Position numbers and translations under genes: made by a program
In this document: positions 45,644 to 54,887 of the stretch, one piece after another
How positions within the stretch are numbered: the stretch's first letter is position 1
Layout of the letters: each line of letters begins with the position of its first letter
The notes under the pieces: model-generated
Seen by the model: only the letters and a program-made list of their open reading frames with translations
Databases searched by the model: none
What the model was told of the DNA's origin: nothing
Source: Labilithrix sp.
Lineage (GTDB): Bacteria > Myxococcota_A > Polyangia > Polyangiales > Polyangiaceae
Length of the DNA stretch: 64,000 bases
NCBI GenBank assembly: GCA_019637155.1
Contig: JAHBWE010000004.1
Location: 1-64,000, forward strand
Direction: 5' to 3'

Positions 45644-47689
45644 TCAGCCGAGCTCCCCCGTCCGCTCCCTCGCCGCCGTTTCGATCGCGTCGATCTCGCG
45701 CGCCGCGTGCTCGACGGCGGCGACGAGGTGCCGACGGTACGTGCTGTACCCCATGCCGAGCGCCTTCGCGATCGCGAGCTGCTTGTCGCTCGCTCCACGC
45801 AAGAAGGTCGCGGTCAGGATCGCGGCGTCGTGCGGCGTCACGTGTCCTGCCGCCGTCGCGCCGCGACACACGTCGGAGAGCAGGTTCGCGAGCGCGCGCG
45901 CCGGCGGCTCTCCGTCGACGCATCGCTCTCGAACGGCAGCGCACGTCGCGAGCGCGCTGGTTTGGAGGGCCTCGCCGTGGATCCGCGGCAGCGCTCGCTT
46001 CACCTCGTCGCGCAACGCCGCGCCGAGGGCGACCCTCACCTCTGCCGGGCGAGACGCGCCGCGCACACGCGCGATCAACGTGCGGAGCTTCTTCTCGAGC
46101 GTGTGGCGCCGCCAGTCGATACCGACGATCGCCCAGGAGCGCCCGCTCAGATCGATCCGGCCGTAGACGTCGAGCCAGAGATCGGGTCGCGCGACGATCG
46201 CGTCGAAGTCGGCGTGGACGGCCATCGAAGCGACCACCGGTCGCCGGGGCCAGCAGAGCTCGACGAAGTTGAGGTCGTGGATCGCGTGGAGGGCGGGCGA
46301 CGGCGCTTGGTGGGAGACGGTCGACCCGAAGAAACGTGACACGACGGCGCGCGCGCTCGGGTCGAGCGCCCCGCCGCTCCGGTGGAGTCGCTCGAGCCAG
46401 CACGCGATGGTCGGATCGTCGACCGGCTGCGCAACCGCCGGGACGAGGTCGAGGAAGACCGCGTAGCCGACGAGGCGCTCCTCGTCGTCACGGACGACGT
46501 GGCCGAACGTCACGCCGGCGGCGCGCCAGGCTGACGCGAGCCGTCCGTGGACTTCGCCCTCGACGCGCGCGACCGCCGCGAGGACCTCGGGCCAGTCCGC
46601 GTCCGTCGCGACGCGATGATGAAGGCGCGGGCTCGAGGCGACGCCGGCGAGGATGTGAAGGCGCTCCGCGCTGAGGAGGCGCTGGAACGGGACGAGGAGA
46701 GAGAGCACCTCCGCGTACGTCGCGTGCGTGAGGCGTGCGACGAGCGCGTCCTCGAGTCGATGCCGGAGGACCCTCTCGTGATGCGGATCGAGGAACAGGT
46801 CCTCCCGCGACGCTGCTTCGATCACGAGCGGATGGAAGCGAAGGCCGACCGGCGTCGCCGTCGTGAACGGCTGCGCCTCGAGCCATCGCACCACGCGGCG
46901 CGCCGCGGCCGCGTCGATGTCGAGGGTGTCGGCGAGGAGCGATTCGGTCACCGGTACCGCCATGAGGCCCGCCCGCATGGCGTCGAGGTGAGCCCCGGTC
47001 GGGCAGCGATCGAGCAGCGCCGTGAGCGCCGCGCGCAGCGGCGCGGCGCCGGGCGACGGTTCGCCGGTGGAGCTCGACGTCCCATGCGTCTCTTCGTGCG
47101 CGACGAGCCAGAGCGTCAGCGGGTGCCCGCCGGCGAGCGCGACGACGCCCGCGATCCGTCGCTCACTCACGCCGAGGGAGCAGGCGAGCACGCGGGCGTC
47201 CTCGTCGCCGAGGGGGCCGATGGCGATCTCCTCCGCGATCGCGCTCCACGCGGGGTCCGTCCTCCATCGGGCGGGAATCGGCGCGCGGCTCGCGACGATG
47301 ACCGCGACGCGCGCGTCCAGCGAAGGCAGCAGCCGCTCGCGGAACCAGTTCCAGACGGGCTCGAGGTTCTCGAACCCGTCCACGACGAGGACGCCGGACG
47401 GCGCCACCCCGCGCGCCGTCAGGGCGAGCGCGTCGACGCCGAGCGAAGCGTCCTCGCCGTCGATCTGGACGACGCGTCGGCCTCGGGCCTCGAGGTCCCG
47501 AACGACGCGCGCGAGCAGCGTCGACTTGCCGATGCCCCCCGGACCGACGAGCCAGAAGACGCGCCGCTCGGAGGCCTCTCCGGCGTTCGACAGGAGGCGG
47601 AGCTCACGCTCACGTCCGACGAACGTTCGCGCGCGGACCTCGTTCATCGTGTCTCCGAGCCCGCGGACCAGCTCCCCCATACCGTGCAT
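45644..47689 (-). CDS. STAND-type ATPase with C-terminal HTH
   Basis: 681 residues. FVGRERELRLL precedes an NTPase domain with Walker A GPGGIGKS at 49-56, Walker B VLVVDGFENL with Asp104, and ASRAPIPARWR as sensor region. A long helical region follows, then a GNAT-like middle, and the C-terminus has DKQLAIAKALGMGYSTYRRHL, resembling the recognition part of a sigma-region-4/LuxR-type HTH. This is the plan of MalT-like regulators, which couple ATP binding and an inducer to transcription. ATGs at 47680 and 47647 are alternative starts. A truncated paralogue lies at 48461. Confidence 0.8.
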   Translation of the reverse strand: MHGMGELVRGLGDTMNEVRARTFVGRERELRLLSNAGEASERRVFWLVGPGGIGKSTLLARVVRDLEARGRRVVQIDGEDASLGVDALALTARGVAPSGVLVVDGFENLEPVWNWFRERLLPSLDARVAVIVASRAPIPARWRTDPAWSAIAEEIAIGPLGDEDARVLACSLGVSERRIAGVVALAGGHPLTLWLVAHEETHGTSSSTGEPSPGAAPLRAALTALLDRCPTGAHLDAMRAGLMAVPVTESLLADTLDIDAAAARRVVRWLEAQPFTTATPVGLRFHPLVIEAASREDLFLDPHHERVLRHRLEDALVARLTHATYAEVLSLLVPFQRLLSAERLHILAGVASSPRLHHRVATDADWPEVLAAVARVEGEVHGRLASAWRAAGVTFGHVVRDDEERLVGYAVFLDLVPAVAQPVDDPTIACWLERLHRSGGALDPSARAVVSRFFGSTVSHQAPSPALHAIHDLNFVELCWPRRPVVASMAVHADFDAIVARPDLWLDVYGRIDLSGRSWAIVGIDWRRHTLEKKLRTLIARVRGASRPAEVRVALGAALRDEVKRALPRIHGEALQTSALATCAAVRERCVDGEPPARALANLLSDVCRGATAAGHVTPHDAAILTATFLRGASDKQLAIAKALGMGYSTYRRHLVAAVEHAAREIDAIETAARERTGELG

Positions 47690-47755
47690 CGGCGTCGCAG
47701 CGTACTCGTGAGCGCCGCTCGCTCGCCAGCCGCTCGATTCGCTCGCGTGCGTATC

Positions 47756-47783
47756 GAGCAGATCGAGCGTCGAATGAGCGAGT
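47756..47783 (+). repeat. dispersed intergenic repeat, copy 5
   Basis: Core GAGCAGATCGAGC followed by CGAATGAGCGAGT, the best-conserved copy together with that at 34093. It is upstream of the STAND ATPase gene, within a spacer rich in GAGCGA/TCGCTC words. Confidence 0.7.
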
Positions 47784-47821
47784 GGAGAGCGAGTCGCTCA
47801 TCTGTCAGCGCCGGGGCGTGA

Positions 47822-48040
47822 TCACCATCGGTGGGAGCTCGTCATGCTGCGGAGCCGGTCTGCCAGATCATGATCTGGTCGATGGGGACGAGCTTTGCTC
47901 CGCTGCTCCCGGCCACCTGACACTGCGAACCCCAGCGTCGGAGTCGGGCCCGCGACGGCCCGAGGCGCCGCTAGGACGCACGCGAGCGCGAGGAGCGGGA
48001 GCGAGAATCGATGGATCGGATTCGAGCGTTGCTGTGACAT
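47822..48040 (-). pseudogene. possible remnant of a small secreted protein
   Basis: The frame starts with a good signal peptide (RFSLPLLALACVLAAPRAVAG) but then becomes Arg-rich. In a neighbouring frame the DNA just downstream reads QVAGSSGAKLVPIDQIMIWQ and then a stop, which looks more protein-like. This suggests a frameshifted small exported protein. In the rest of the 47690-48460 spacer I see only the dispersed repeat. Confidence 0.3.
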
Positions 48041-48460
48041 GCCCTCTTAGACGGCAAAATGGGTGAAGCCGACTGCTCAAGCGACGCCCCCTGCGTGCTC
48101 ATGTCATCACGACGCTGGGGAGAGCGAGATCAACGAAGAAGAGCGCCGGCGCTCATCGAGGGGTGAGCAACGCATGAGCATTCGCCGCGACCCGCACGTT
48201 CAGGAGCTTACGCGGCCGAGCTCGGAGCCCCTGACCGAGGAGCGGGCGGCGGCGGCTCCCAGATGAGCCGACGTTCACGGCGCGGTTCGGCATCGTGGGT
48301 GCATCGCCCCCACCTTCGCGACGCAAACGCGCCGGGCGGAGGAGACGAGTCTTCATGGCCTCATTGGACGTCGACGCTCCTGGCGCGGATGCTCAATCGT
48401 TGCTCTCGCGGTGCGCACTCGCCGCACGCCCCACACGACCTCGTGGTGTAGAGTCGTCAC

Positions 48461-49201
48461 ATGACGGTCGGCGGCTCATGCGACGAGCTCCAGACGTACG
48501 AGCGTGGGTTCGAGCGCACGTGCGCGGAGCTGGAGCCGTCGAGCGTGCTCTTCGTGGACGGCTTCGAGTGCCTCGAGCCGCTCTGGGCTTGGTTCCGTTG
48601 GCATCTCCTCCCTTCGCTCCCGACCTCGGTCCAGGTCGTCGTCGCGTCGAGAAAGCCGCTGCCGGCCAGGTGGCGCGCCGATCCTGCGTGGCAACGGACC
48701 GCGATCGAATTGACGCTCGCGCCCTTCTCCCAGGCCGAGGCGCTCGAGCTCTCGCTCGACCTCGGCGTTCCAGCTGCGAACGCCGAGCTCCTCGCGCGAG
48801 CCTCGGGCGGACATCCGCTCCTCCTCTGCATCCTCTGCCTCGTGGGTCGGAGCGGCCCGCTCGACGAGTGCCTCGCGCGCGGCGGGGTCGACGCGATCGT
48901 CGATGTGCTCGTCGATCGCATTGGCGACGCCACGCTCGTCTCCGCGCTGTACGTGGCCGCCCTCGCGCGCACGGTGGACGAAACGATGCTCGCCCGGGTC
49001 CTCGGCCTCGGGCTCACGCCGGCGCCAGCGGTCTTCGCTCGTGACGAGCTCGTGAGCCTCGTCAAGCGCGCCCTCAGGGATTATCACGCGGCCGATCGTC
49101 TGGAGAAGAACGCGCTCATCCACAGCGCGCTCGTCCGCCGCCATGGCGTCGAGGCGACCGACGAGGTCTCCGTTCGAGAGCAAGCGCGCTCGACGGCGTG
49201 A
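48461..49201 (+). CDS. truncated STAND-ATPase paralogue without Walker A
   Basis: 246 residues. From about residue 28 to 135 it follows the STAND ATPase at 45644 closely (FVDGFECLEPLWAWFR, LLPSLPTSVQVVVASRKPLPARWRADPAW given in part, ASGGHPLLL). The P-loop part that should precede it is missing, as is the long helical region. The end (VKRALRDYHAADRLEKNALI) resembles the tail of another ATPase family. It may be a decayed or regulatory leftover. TAGAGT ends 6 nt before its ATG, so it looks transcribed. Its TGA overlaps a GTG in the kdpD frame. Confidence 0.65.
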   Translation: MTVGGSCDELQTYERGFERTCAELEPSSVLFVDGFECLEPLWAWFRWHLLPSLPTSVQVVVASRKPLPARWRADPAWQRTAIELTLAPFSQAEALELSLDLGVPAANAELLARASGGHPLLLCILCLVGRSGPLDECLARGGVDAIVDVLVDRIGDATLVSALYVAALARTVDETMLARVLGLGLTPAPAVFARDELVSLVKRALRDYHAADRLEKNALIHSALVRRHGVEATDEVSVREQARSTA

Positions 49202-49218
49202 GAAATGCAGGAGCGCGG

Positions 49219-51903
49219 GTGAGCCGACTCCGTAAGGTGCACGCCGAAGAGCTGGGGAAGAAGCGCGGGCGACTCACACTCTTCTTCGGCGCTGCGCCCG
49301 GCGTGGGGAAGACCTTCGCGATGCTGCAGGAAGCAGGGTTCCTGCATGACGTGGAGCGTCGTGACGTCGTCGCCGGCGTCGTCGAGACGCATGGCCGATT
49401 CGAGACGACGACGCTGCTCGCCGGCTTCGAGATGCTTCCACGAGGGACGCTCGAGGAGCTCGACCTCGACGGCGCTCTCGCGCGAAAGCCGAGCCTCCTC
49501 CTCGTCGACGAGCTCGCTCACACGAACGCTCCCGGCTCGAGGCACGCGAAGCGATGGCAGGACGTCACCGAGCTCCTCGACGCCGGCATCGACGTCTACA
49601 CGACGCTCGACGTGCAGCACGTCGAGAGCCTCAACGACGTCGTGGCGCAGATCACCGGCGTCGTCGTGCGCGAGACGGTGCCGGACGCCGTGCTCGACGA
49701 GGCGGACGAGATCAAGCTCATCGACCTGCCGCCCGACGAGCTGCTCGAGCGCCTCCACGAGGGGAAGATCTACTTGCCGGCGCAAGCCGAGAAGGCCCGA
49801 GAGGGCTTCTTCCAGAAGGGGAACCTCCTCGCCCTCCGCGAGCTCGCGCTGCGCAAGACGGCCGAGCGTGTCGACGCCGAGATGCAGGCGTGGCGCCGAA
49901 CGCACGGGATCGAGAAGACGTGGGCCGCGACCGATCGGCTGCTCGTCTGCATCGGGGCGAGCCCCTACTCGGCGAACCTCCTGCGCGTCGGCCGGCGCAT
50001 GGCGGTGAGCCTGCGCGCGCGGTGGTACGCGGTGAACGTCGAGACGCCGGCCACGCTCCGGCTCGGCCCGTCGGATCGCGCCCGCGTCTCCAAGAACCTC
50101 CGCCTCGCCGAGCAGCTCGGCGCGGAGGTGGTGACCCTGACCGGCGAGCGTCGAGCCGAAGAGATCCTCCGCTTCGCGCGCGAACGCAACGTGACGAAGA
50201 TCGTGGTCGGCAAGCCGCGCGTGCTCCGGTTTCGAGACCGCTTCGGCACGTCCTTCGTCGACGAGCTGCTCCTCGGCAGCGGCGACATCGACGTCTACGC
50301 GACGGTCGGTGAGCCGGAGGAGGTCGAGGGCGAGATCGAGGGGAAGCCGTCGAGCTCGAGATCGAGCGATCGGACCGGATACGTCGCTGCGATCGCCGTC
50401 GTCGCCGCCGTCACGGCCCTCGCGCTGCTGATCTTCGGCCATGAGCATCCCGCCGACGTCGTGATGACGTACCTCCTCGGAGTCGTGCTCGTCGCGACGC
50501 GCTTCGGCTTCCGGCCGTCGGTCCTCGGCAGCGTCCTCTCCGTCGTCGCCTTCGACTTCGTCTTCAGCCCTCCGTTCTTCGCGTTCGCGGTCGCCGACTT
50601 CCATCACACTGTCACGTTCGCGGTCATGCTCGTCGTCGCCGTCGTCATCGCGAAGCTCACCCAGCGCGTGCGCGACCAGGTCGCGATGGCTCGCCGGAGC
50701 GAGCGGCGCACGGCGCTGCTCTTCGCGATGAGCCGCGAGCTGTCGCGGACGGAGGGGCTCTCCGCGCTGATCCGCGCGGCGGCGCGTCACGTCGAGCAGG
50801 TCTTCGAAGCCGGCGTCGCCGTCTCGAGGGTCGACCAAGGCGGTGAGATCCACGTGGACTACGTGACCGACGGCGCTGCGGCGGCGCTCCACGAAGACGA
50901 CGGAGTCGTTCGATGGGTTCACGGTCATCGAAGGCAGGCGGGGCTCGGGACCGGGACGCTCTCGGGGAGCCGAGGCTTCTACGTCCCGCTCGGCGCTTCG
51001 AGGCCCGGCGCCGGCGCGCTCGGCGTCCTCGGGATCTATCCCGACGATCGGCGGCGCTTCGAGGACCCCGAGCAGCAGCGGCTCGCCGATGCGTTCGCCA
51101 CGCTCATCGCGACGTCGATCGAGCGGGCACGACTCGCCGAGGAGACCGAGCACGCGCGGGTCCAGATCGAGACCGAGCAGCTCCGGAGCACGCTCCTCGG
51201 CTCGGTCTCGCACGATCTCAGGACGCCGCTCGCCGTCATGCGCGGAGCCGCGAGCACGCTCGTCGACGACGACCAGAAGCTCTCGCCCGGCGCGCGCAAG
51301 GAGCTCGCCTCGGCGCTCTTGGAGGAGACCGAACGGCTCGAGCGGCAGGTCCGAAACCTCCTCGACATGACCCGCCTCGAGTCCGGCGCGGTCCGGCTCA
51401 AGAAGGAGTGGCAGTCCGTGCAGGAGGTGATCGGCGCCGCGTGGAGCCGGGTGGAGCCGCTGCTCGTCGGGCGAACGGTAAAGGTGAGCGTGCCCGCCGA
51501 GCTCGCCGCGGCCTTCGACGGCGTGCTCGTCGAGCAGACGCTCGTGAACCTCCTCGAGAACGCGTCCAAGTACACGCCGGAGGGCAGCCCGATCGACGTT
51601 GCGGCCGCGAAGGGCGACGGCGAGATCCTCGTCGAGATCTCCGATCGCGGAGCGGGCGTCCCGCCGGACGAGAGGCCGCGCATCTTCGACAAGTTCCATC
51701 GGGGCGCGTCCGAACGGACGAAGGGCGGCGTCGGGCTCGGGCTCACGATCTGCCGCGCGATCGTCGCCGCGCACGGCGGTCGGATCTGGGTCGCGGAGCG
51801 GGCCGGCGGAGGCGCTTCGTTCACGTTTACGCTCCCGATCGAGGGAGAGCCGCCCGTCTCCGAGTTGCCCGAAATCGCAGATGGCGCGAGCGTCGTGTCA
51901 TGA
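49219..51903 (+). CDS. kdpD: KdpD-type sensor histidine kinase
   Basis: About 894 residues from the GTG at 49219, which has AGGAG at 49209-49213; a GTG at 49198 overlaps the preceding stop. Order of parts: KdpD N-terminal domain with FFGAAPGVGKT, Usp-like domain (RLLVCIGASPYS), four membrane helices at roughly 395-480, GAF-like region, HisKA with SVSHDLRTP (phosphorylated His about 665), then HATPase motifs NLLENASKYTP, DRGAGVPP and GVGLGLTI. It senses K+ limitation or turgor and phosphorylates KdpE. Overlaps kdpE (ATGA). No kdpFABC genes are in the window. Confidence 0.93.
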   Translation: MSRLRKVHAEELGKKRGRLTLFFGAAPGVGKTFAMLQEAGFLHDVERRDVVAGVVETHGRFETTTLLAGFEMLPRGTLEELDLDGALARKPSLLLVDELAHTNAPGSRHAKRWQDVTELLDAGIDVYTTLDVQHVESLNDVVAQITGVVVRETVPDAVLDEADEIKLIDLPPDELLERLHEGKIYLPAQAEKAREGFFQKGNLLALRELALRKTAERVDAEMQAWRRTHGIEKTWAATDRLLVCIGASPYSANLLRVGRRMAVSLRARWYAVNVETPATLRLGPSDRARVSKNLRLAEQLGAEVVTLTGERRAEEILRFARERNVTKIVVGKPRVLRFRDRFGTSFVDELLLGSGDIDVYATVGEPEEVEGEIEGKPSSSRSSDRTGYVAAIAVVAAVTALALLIFGHEHPADVVMTYLLGVVLVATRFGFRPSVLGSVLSVVAFDFVFSPPFFAFAVADFHHTVTFAVMLVVAVVIAKLTQRVRDQVAMARRSERRTALLFAMSRELSRTEGLSALIRAAARHVEQVFEAGVAVSRVDQGGEIHVDYVTDGAAAALHEDDGVVRWVHGHRRQAGLGTGTLSGSRGFYVPLGASRPGAGALGVLGIYPDDRRRFEDPEQQRLADAFATLIATSIERARLAEETEHARVQIETEQLRSTLLGSVSHDLRTPLAVMRGAASTLVDDDQKLSPGARKELASALLEETERLERQVRNLLDMTRLESGAVRLKKEWQSVQEVIGAAWSRVEPLLVGRTVKVSVPAELAAAFDGVLVEQTLVNLLENASKYTPEGSPIDVAAAKGDGEILVEISDRGAGVPPDERPRIFDKFHRGASERTKGGVGLGLTICRAIVAAHGGRIWVAERAGGGASFTFTLPIEGEPPVSELPEIADGASVVS

Positions 51904-52598
51904 CGACACAGGGTCCGCTCGTGCTCCTCATCGAGGACGAACCGCAGATGCTGCGGTTCTTGCGCGCGTCGCTCGGCGCCCACGGCTACCGCCTCGTCGA
52001 GGCGACGACCGCCGGCGACGCGCTCGCGCAGGCGACGGCGCGAGCTCCCGACGTGCTGCTCCTCGACTTGGGGCTCCCGGACCTCGACGGCATCGAGGTG
52101 ACGCGCCGTCTGCGCGAGTGGACGAGGAAGCCGATCATCGTGCTGTCCGCGCGCGGTCGCGACGAGGACAAGATCGACGCCCTCGACGCGGGCGCCGACG
52201 ACTACCTGACGAAGCCGTTCAGCGTCGGGGAGCTCCTCGCGCGCATCCGCGTCGCCCTCCGTCACACCGCCGAGGCCACGTCCGGGCGAGAGGAGGCGGT
52301 CTTCGTCCTCGATGACCTCCGCGTCGATCTCGGCGCGCGGCAGGTCTTCGTCGGCTCGTCCGAGGTTCACCTCACGCCGACGGAGTACCGGCTCCTCACG
52401 ACGCTCATCGAGCACGCAGGCAAGGTCGTGACCCATCGGCAGCTCCTCAAGGAGGTGTGGGGCCCTTCCTACGTGGAGCACACGCAATACCTCCGCGTCT
52501 TCATGGGCCAGCTCCGTCAGAAGCTCGAGCCCGAGCCGGCGAAGCCGCGGTACCTCGTCAACGAGCCGGGCGTCGGCTACCGGCTGAAGGTTCGATAG
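51900..52598 (+). CDS. kdpE: KdpE-type response regulator
   Basis: 232 residues. The receiver domain has the acidic pair in LLIEDEP, Asp56 in LLLDLGLPDLDG as phospho-acceptor and Lys in YLTKPFS. The C-terminal OmpR/PhoB winged helix includes LTPTEYRLLTTLIEHAGKV and VGYRLKV. It starts inside the kdpD stop (ATGA), so it is translationally coupled to its kinase. OmpR-family regulators bind direct repeats about 11 bp apart; such repeats lie just downstream at 52647-52694. Confidence 0.93.
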   Translation: MTTQGPLVLLIEDEPQMLRFLRASLGAHGYRLVEATTAGDALAQATARAPDVLLLDLGLPDLDGIEVTRRLREWTRKPIIVLSARGRDEDKIDALDAGADDYLTKPFSVGELLARIRVALRHTAEATSGREEAVFVLDDLRVDLGARQVFVGSSEVHLTPTEYRLLTTLIEHAGKVVTHRQLLKEVWGPSYVEHTQYLRVFMGQLRQKLEPEPAKPRYLVNEPGVGYRLKVR

Positions 52599-52646
52599 AC
52601 GACGGCGCGCACGCTTCAGCGCTTCATGTCTCTCGAGGAAAGTCGT

Positions 52647-52694
52647 CCTTACGGAATCCTTATGCAGGGGCGGTCATCCCTTACATCCTCCTTA
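52647..52694 (+). promoter_or_regulatory. phased CCTTA repeats, candidate KdpE operator
   Basis: Four CCTTA pentamers begin at 52647, 52658, 52679 and 52690. The spacings are 11, 21 and 11 bases, so all four face the same side of the helix. This is the arrangement bound by dimers of OmpR/PhoB-family regulators. The array lies between kdpE and the small membrane protein/kup genes, about 30 bases before the former. Confidence 0.6.
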
Positions 52695-52725
52695 GAGCGG
52701 GCTGGACACGATCGTCGCCGTCATC

Positions 52726-52983
52726 GTGTGCACGTCGCCCTACCGTTGCTCGTCTCCACCCGAAGCGTTCACGCCGGAGCTCGTGTTCGTCGCGACGCTC
52801 GGAGTGCTCTGGCTCCTGAGCATCGCTCACGTGTGGAGCGTCGTCGTCGTATCGATCGCGATCGCCACCGAGACGGTCGGGTCGGTCGCCTCGCTCTCGG
52901 CGCTCGTCGCCGTCGTCGCGCTCCCGTTCCTCGCGCATAAGGTGCTCTCCGTCGGAGAGCGAAGGACGAGATGTCCTCCGTAG
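52726..52983 (+). CDS. small two-helix membrane protein
   Basis: 85 residues from a GTG; another GTG at 52783 would give about 66. Two hydrophobic helices (LVFVATLGVLWLLSIA and a later stretch around VASLSALVAVVALPFLA) are separated by a short polar turn. It overlaps the kup start by 13 bases, implying coupling. Its position between kdpE and kup suggests a potassium-related role, by context only. Confidence 0.45.
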   Translation: MCTSPYRCSSPPEAFTPELVFVATLGVLWLLSIAHVWSVVVVSIAIATETVGSVASLSALVAVVALPFLAHKVLSVGERRTRCPP

Positions 52984-54881
52984 CAGGCGCTCCACACTCT
53001 CCGAAGATCGAGAGCAAGGCCGACCTCGCGAAGCTCTCCCTTGCCGCGCTCGGCGTGGTCTACGGGGACATCGGTACGTCGCCGCTCTACGCCATCCGCG
53101 AATGCTTCAAGGCGCCGCACGGCGTCGACGTCACGCGGGCGAACGTCCTCGGAGTCGAGTCGCTCTTCATCTGGGCGCTGACGCTCGTGATCGTCGTCAA
53201 GTACCTGACCTTCGTCATGAGGGCGGACAACCGGGGAGAGGGCGGGATCCTCGCGCTGCTCGCGCTCCTCAAGGAGAAGGCCGAGCCGGGCGGGCGGCGC
53301 GCGATGGCGGTGTACGTGGCGCTCGGGCTCTTCGGGACGGCGCTGCTCTACGGCGACGGCGTGATCACGCCCGCGATCTCCGTACTCGGGGCGACCGAGG
53401 GGTTGGCTTCGACGACGAGCTTCTTCACGCCGCCGATCATCGTGACTCTCGCGATCGTGATCATCGTCGCGCTCTTCACGTTCCAGCGGTTCGGTACGGC
53501 GAAGGTGGGGGCGGTGTTCGGGCCGGCCATCCTGCTGTGGTTCGTCGCCATCGGAGGCCTCGGTGTCCGGTGGATCTCGGAGCGGCCGGACGTGCTCCTC
53601 GCCCTCGATCCGCGTCACGCCGTCAGCTTCTTCCTCGAGCACGGAGTCCACGGGTTTCTCATCCTCGGGTTCGTGGTCCTCTGCGTGACCGGGGGCGAGG
53701 CGCTCTCGGCCGACATGGGGCACTTCGGCAAGACGCCCATTCGCGTCGCGTGGTTCGCGGTCGCGTTCCCTGCGCTCGTCGCGAACTACCTCGGCCAAGG
53801 CGCGCTGCTCCTGGCGAAGGGCCCGGTCGACAACTCGTTCTTCGAGCTGACCTCCGGCCCCGCGCGCTACGGGCTCGTCGCGATCGCCACCGTCGCCGCG
53901 ATCATCGCGTCGCAGGCGATGATCTCCGGGGCGTTCTCGGTCTCGCGGCAGGCCGTACAGCTCGGCTACTGGCCGCGCGTCACGATCAAGCACACGTCGG
54001 GGACGGCCGAGGGGCAGATCTACGTCCCGGAGGTGAACTCCGCGATGATGGTGGCGTGCGTCGCCCTCGTGCTCGCCTTCCAGGATTCGTCGCGCTTCGC
54101 GTCGGCGTACGGCATCGCCGTGACGGGGACGATGACGGCGACGAGCATCCTCTTTTACGGTGTCGCGCGTCGCCGATGGGGCTGGCACCCGCTCGTCGCC
54201 GGCGCGCTCGTCTGCGTGTTCCTCTCCATCGATCTGTCGTTCTTCGGGGCGAACGTCCACAAGATCGCGGACGGCGGATGGTTCCCGCTCGTCGTCGGCA
54301 TCGTGATCTTCACGCTCATGACGACCTGGCATCGCGGGCGAGAGCTGCTCGGACAGGCGTTTCGGAAGGACGCGCTCCCGCTCGACGTCTTCATGGCCGA
54401 TCTCGCGACGACGAAGCCACATCGCGTGGTCGGCACCGCGGTCTTCATGACGTCGAATCCCACCGGCGTCCCACCGGTCTTGCTCCACTTCTTCAAGCAC
54501 GCCAAGGTGCTCCACGAGCAGGTCGTGATCCTCTCGATCGGGACGCTCCACGTGCCCGAGATCGCGAGGAGCGAGGTCGTCGAGGAGATCAGGGACCTCG
54601 GGGGCGGCTTCACGCAAGTCCGCGCCCGGTATGGCTTCATGCAGACGCCCAACGTCCTCGAGTTGATGGATGTCTGCGCGGAGAAGGGCTTCGAGACCCG
54701 CACTACCGACACGAGCTACTTCCTCGGTCGCGAGACGCTCATCATGACGGAGAAGAAGGGCATGGTGACGTGGCGCAAGCTGCTCTTCGCGGTCATGAGC
54801 CGCAACGCCCGGCCCGCCAACGCCTTCTTCCAGATCCCACCCAACCGCGTCGTCGAGCTCGGCGCGCAGATCGAGCTCTGA
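52971..54881 (+). CDS. kup: Kup-family potassium uptake protein
   Basis: 636 residues with the diagnostic N-terminus LAALGVVYGDIGTSPLYA and about 12 membrane helices (for example ALGLFGTALLYGDGVITPAISVLGA in part). Conserved ADMGHFG and YWPRV are present, and a soluble C-terminal domain of about 150 residues follows. It imports K+ with H+ through the inner membrane. The position after kdpDE and downstream of a candidate operator suggests control by KdpDE in place of a Kdp ATPase. Confidence 0.93.
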   Translation: MSSVAGAPHSPKIESKADLAKLSLAALGVVYGDIGTSPLYAIRECFKAPHGVDVTRANVLGVESLFIWALTLVIVVKYLTFVMRADNRGEGGILALLALLKEKAEPGGRRAMAVYVALGLFGTALLYGDGVITPAISVLGATEGLASTTSFFTPPIIVTLAIVIIVALFTFQRFGTAKVGAVFGPAILLWFVAIGGLGVRWISERPDVLLALDPRHAVSFFLEHGVHGFLILGFVVLCVTGGEALSADMGHFGKTPIRVAWFAVAFPALVANYLGQGALLLAKGPVDNSFFELTSGPARYGLVAIATVAAIIASQAMISGAFSVSRQAVQLGYWPRVTIKHTSGTAEGQIYVPEVNSAMMVACVALVLAFQDSSRFASAYGIAVTGTMTATSILFYGVARRRWGWHPLVAGALVCVFLSIDLSFFGANVHKIADGGWFPLVVGIVIFTLMTTWHRGRELLGQAFRKDALPLDVFMADLATTKPHRVVGTAVFMTSNPTGVPPVLLHFFKHAKVLHEQVVILSIGTLHVPEIARSEVVEEIRDLGGGFTQVRARYGFMQTPNVLELMDVCAEKGFETRTTDTSYFLGRETLIMTEKKGMVTWRKLLFAVMSRNARPANAFFQIPPNRVVELGAQIEL

Positions 54882-54887
54882 GCGCCG

